Source: Cymbomonas tetramitiformis (Eukaryota > Chlorophyta > Pyramimonadophyceae > Pyramimonadales > Pyramimonadaceae). From it: DNA of 14,740 nucleotides. Under the pieces are notes generated by a model. That model saw only the letters and a program-made list of their open reading frames with translations. It did not search any database and had not been told where the DNA came from. The stretch lies in NCBI GenBank assembly GCA_001247695.2, contig LGRX02025935.1:1-14740 (forward strand), in the 5' to 3' direction. Position numbers and translations under genes: made by a program. Positions 14,111 through 14,740 of the stretch are shown piece by piece; position 1 is the first letter of the stretch; every line of letters begins with the position of its first letter.

Positions 14111-14740
14111 TTAAGCGGGTCCAAATGACTATTATATAGGTCCATAGGGTTATTTAACGGGTCCATGTGGATATTCGGCGGGTCCACGCGACTATTAAGC
14201 GGTTCCGTATGATGGTCTTGCGGGTCCATGCTGTTATTAAGCGGGTCCATTTGATTATTAAGCGGGTCCGTGTGCTTACCTATCGGGTCCATGCGGTTAT
14301 TAAGCGGTTCCATACGATTATAATGTAGGTCCACATGGTTATTCGGCGGGTCCATGTGATTATTATATGGGTCCATATGATTATTCAGCGGGTCCATGTG
14401 GATATTCGGCGAGTCGATGCGTTCAGTATGTGGGTTATGTGGGTTATGTGTGTGGAGTATGTGATTATTCGGCGGGTCCATAAGGTTATTATGTGGGGTC
14501 CATGTGGTTATTACGCGGGTCCGTGCGATTATTTGGTGGGTCCATATGGTTATCCAGCGGGTCCATGCGGTTTATAAGGGGGGTCCATACGATTATTATG
14601 TAGGTCCATATGGTATTTTGGCGGGTCCATGTGATTATTATGTGGGTCCATTCGAATATTCGGCGGGTCCATGCGGTTATTAAGTGGGGTCCATGTGATC
14701 ATTAAGCGGGTCCGTGTGCATATCTCGCGGGTCCAGGGTG
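14111..14740 (+). repeat. 21-bp GGGTCCATG satellite array, right segment (runs off the window)
   Basis: Nearly thirty tandem units are present, with a core GCGGGTCCATG followed by a variable pair and GGTTATTA. Most are exactly 21 bp, a few are 22, and one disturbed stretch near 14428-14467 contains GTGGGTTAT repeats. The GGGTCCAT core is best conserved and the middle varies. Many units end ATTAAGC and so carry a TTAA target site. On the minus strand part of the array reads as a MDPLNNH heptapeptide, a by-product of the period being divisible by three. Confidence 0.92.

Noticed and set aside
13946..14128. Possible small gene in the inverted-repeat element
   Set aside because: It starts at a TTG, runs through the right terminal repeat into the satellite, and shows no family resemblance.
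14053..14481. Protein made of MDPLNNH heptapeptides
   Set aside because: It is a by-product of the 21-bp satellite period, crosses the transposon boundary, and breaks wherever a unit is 19 or 22 bp.

Overview
The window looks like nuclear DNA of a unicellular eukaryote, most likely an alga or other aquatic protist, built from nested mobile and viral DNA with no ordinary host gene. The evidence is a Ty3/gypsy chromovirus, a stretch of degraded double-stranded DNA virus genes, and satellite DNA. A green alga rich in endogenous viruses would fit, but that is inference. I saw no tRNA, rRNA or CRISPR array.

Positions 1 to about 9710 are the 3' part of a GC-rich LTR retrotransposon; its 5' LTR lies upstream of the window. 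The order is gag with a CCHC knuckle, an aspartic protease ORF with a long low-complexity N-terminal part, reverse transcriptase-RNase H, an in-frame TAG, and then an ORF that joins a Dam-like N6-adenine methyltransferase domain to a zinc-finger/DDE/chromodomain integrase. Its stop overlaps, as ATGA, the start of a C5-cytosine DNA methyltransferase ORF. A probable polypurine tract and a 3' LTR (about 9144-9710, inferred) follow. One retroelement thus carries two predicted DNA methyltransferases of different chemistry, which is the most striking feature here.

Positions about 9711-12220 are AT-rich and virus-like: the 3' part of an unidentified gene cut by the retroelement, a small Cys-rich SET-domain protein, a minus-strand A32-like packaging ATPase broken by a one-base frameshift, and a short basic/acidic ORF just upstream of it. 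Hairpins sit in the gene-to-gene gaps, as expected for transcript ends in large DNA viruses or polinton-like viruses of protists. The retroelement appears to have inserted into an already endogenous viral fragment, which is now decaying.

Positions about 12220-12934 hold no convincing gene, only one of two copies of a short GGTCC/GGACC hairpin. Positions 12935-14740 are satellite DNA based on GGGTCCATG. It starts with a perfect inverted repeat, continues as an irregular repeat field, and ends as a regular 21-bp tandem array that runs off the window. A 553-bp element with 14-bp terminal inverted repeats and TTAA on both sides (13558-14110) sits inside the array. Removing it together with one TTAA restores the 21-bp register exactly, so it is a recognisable non-autonomous, piggyBac-like insertion.
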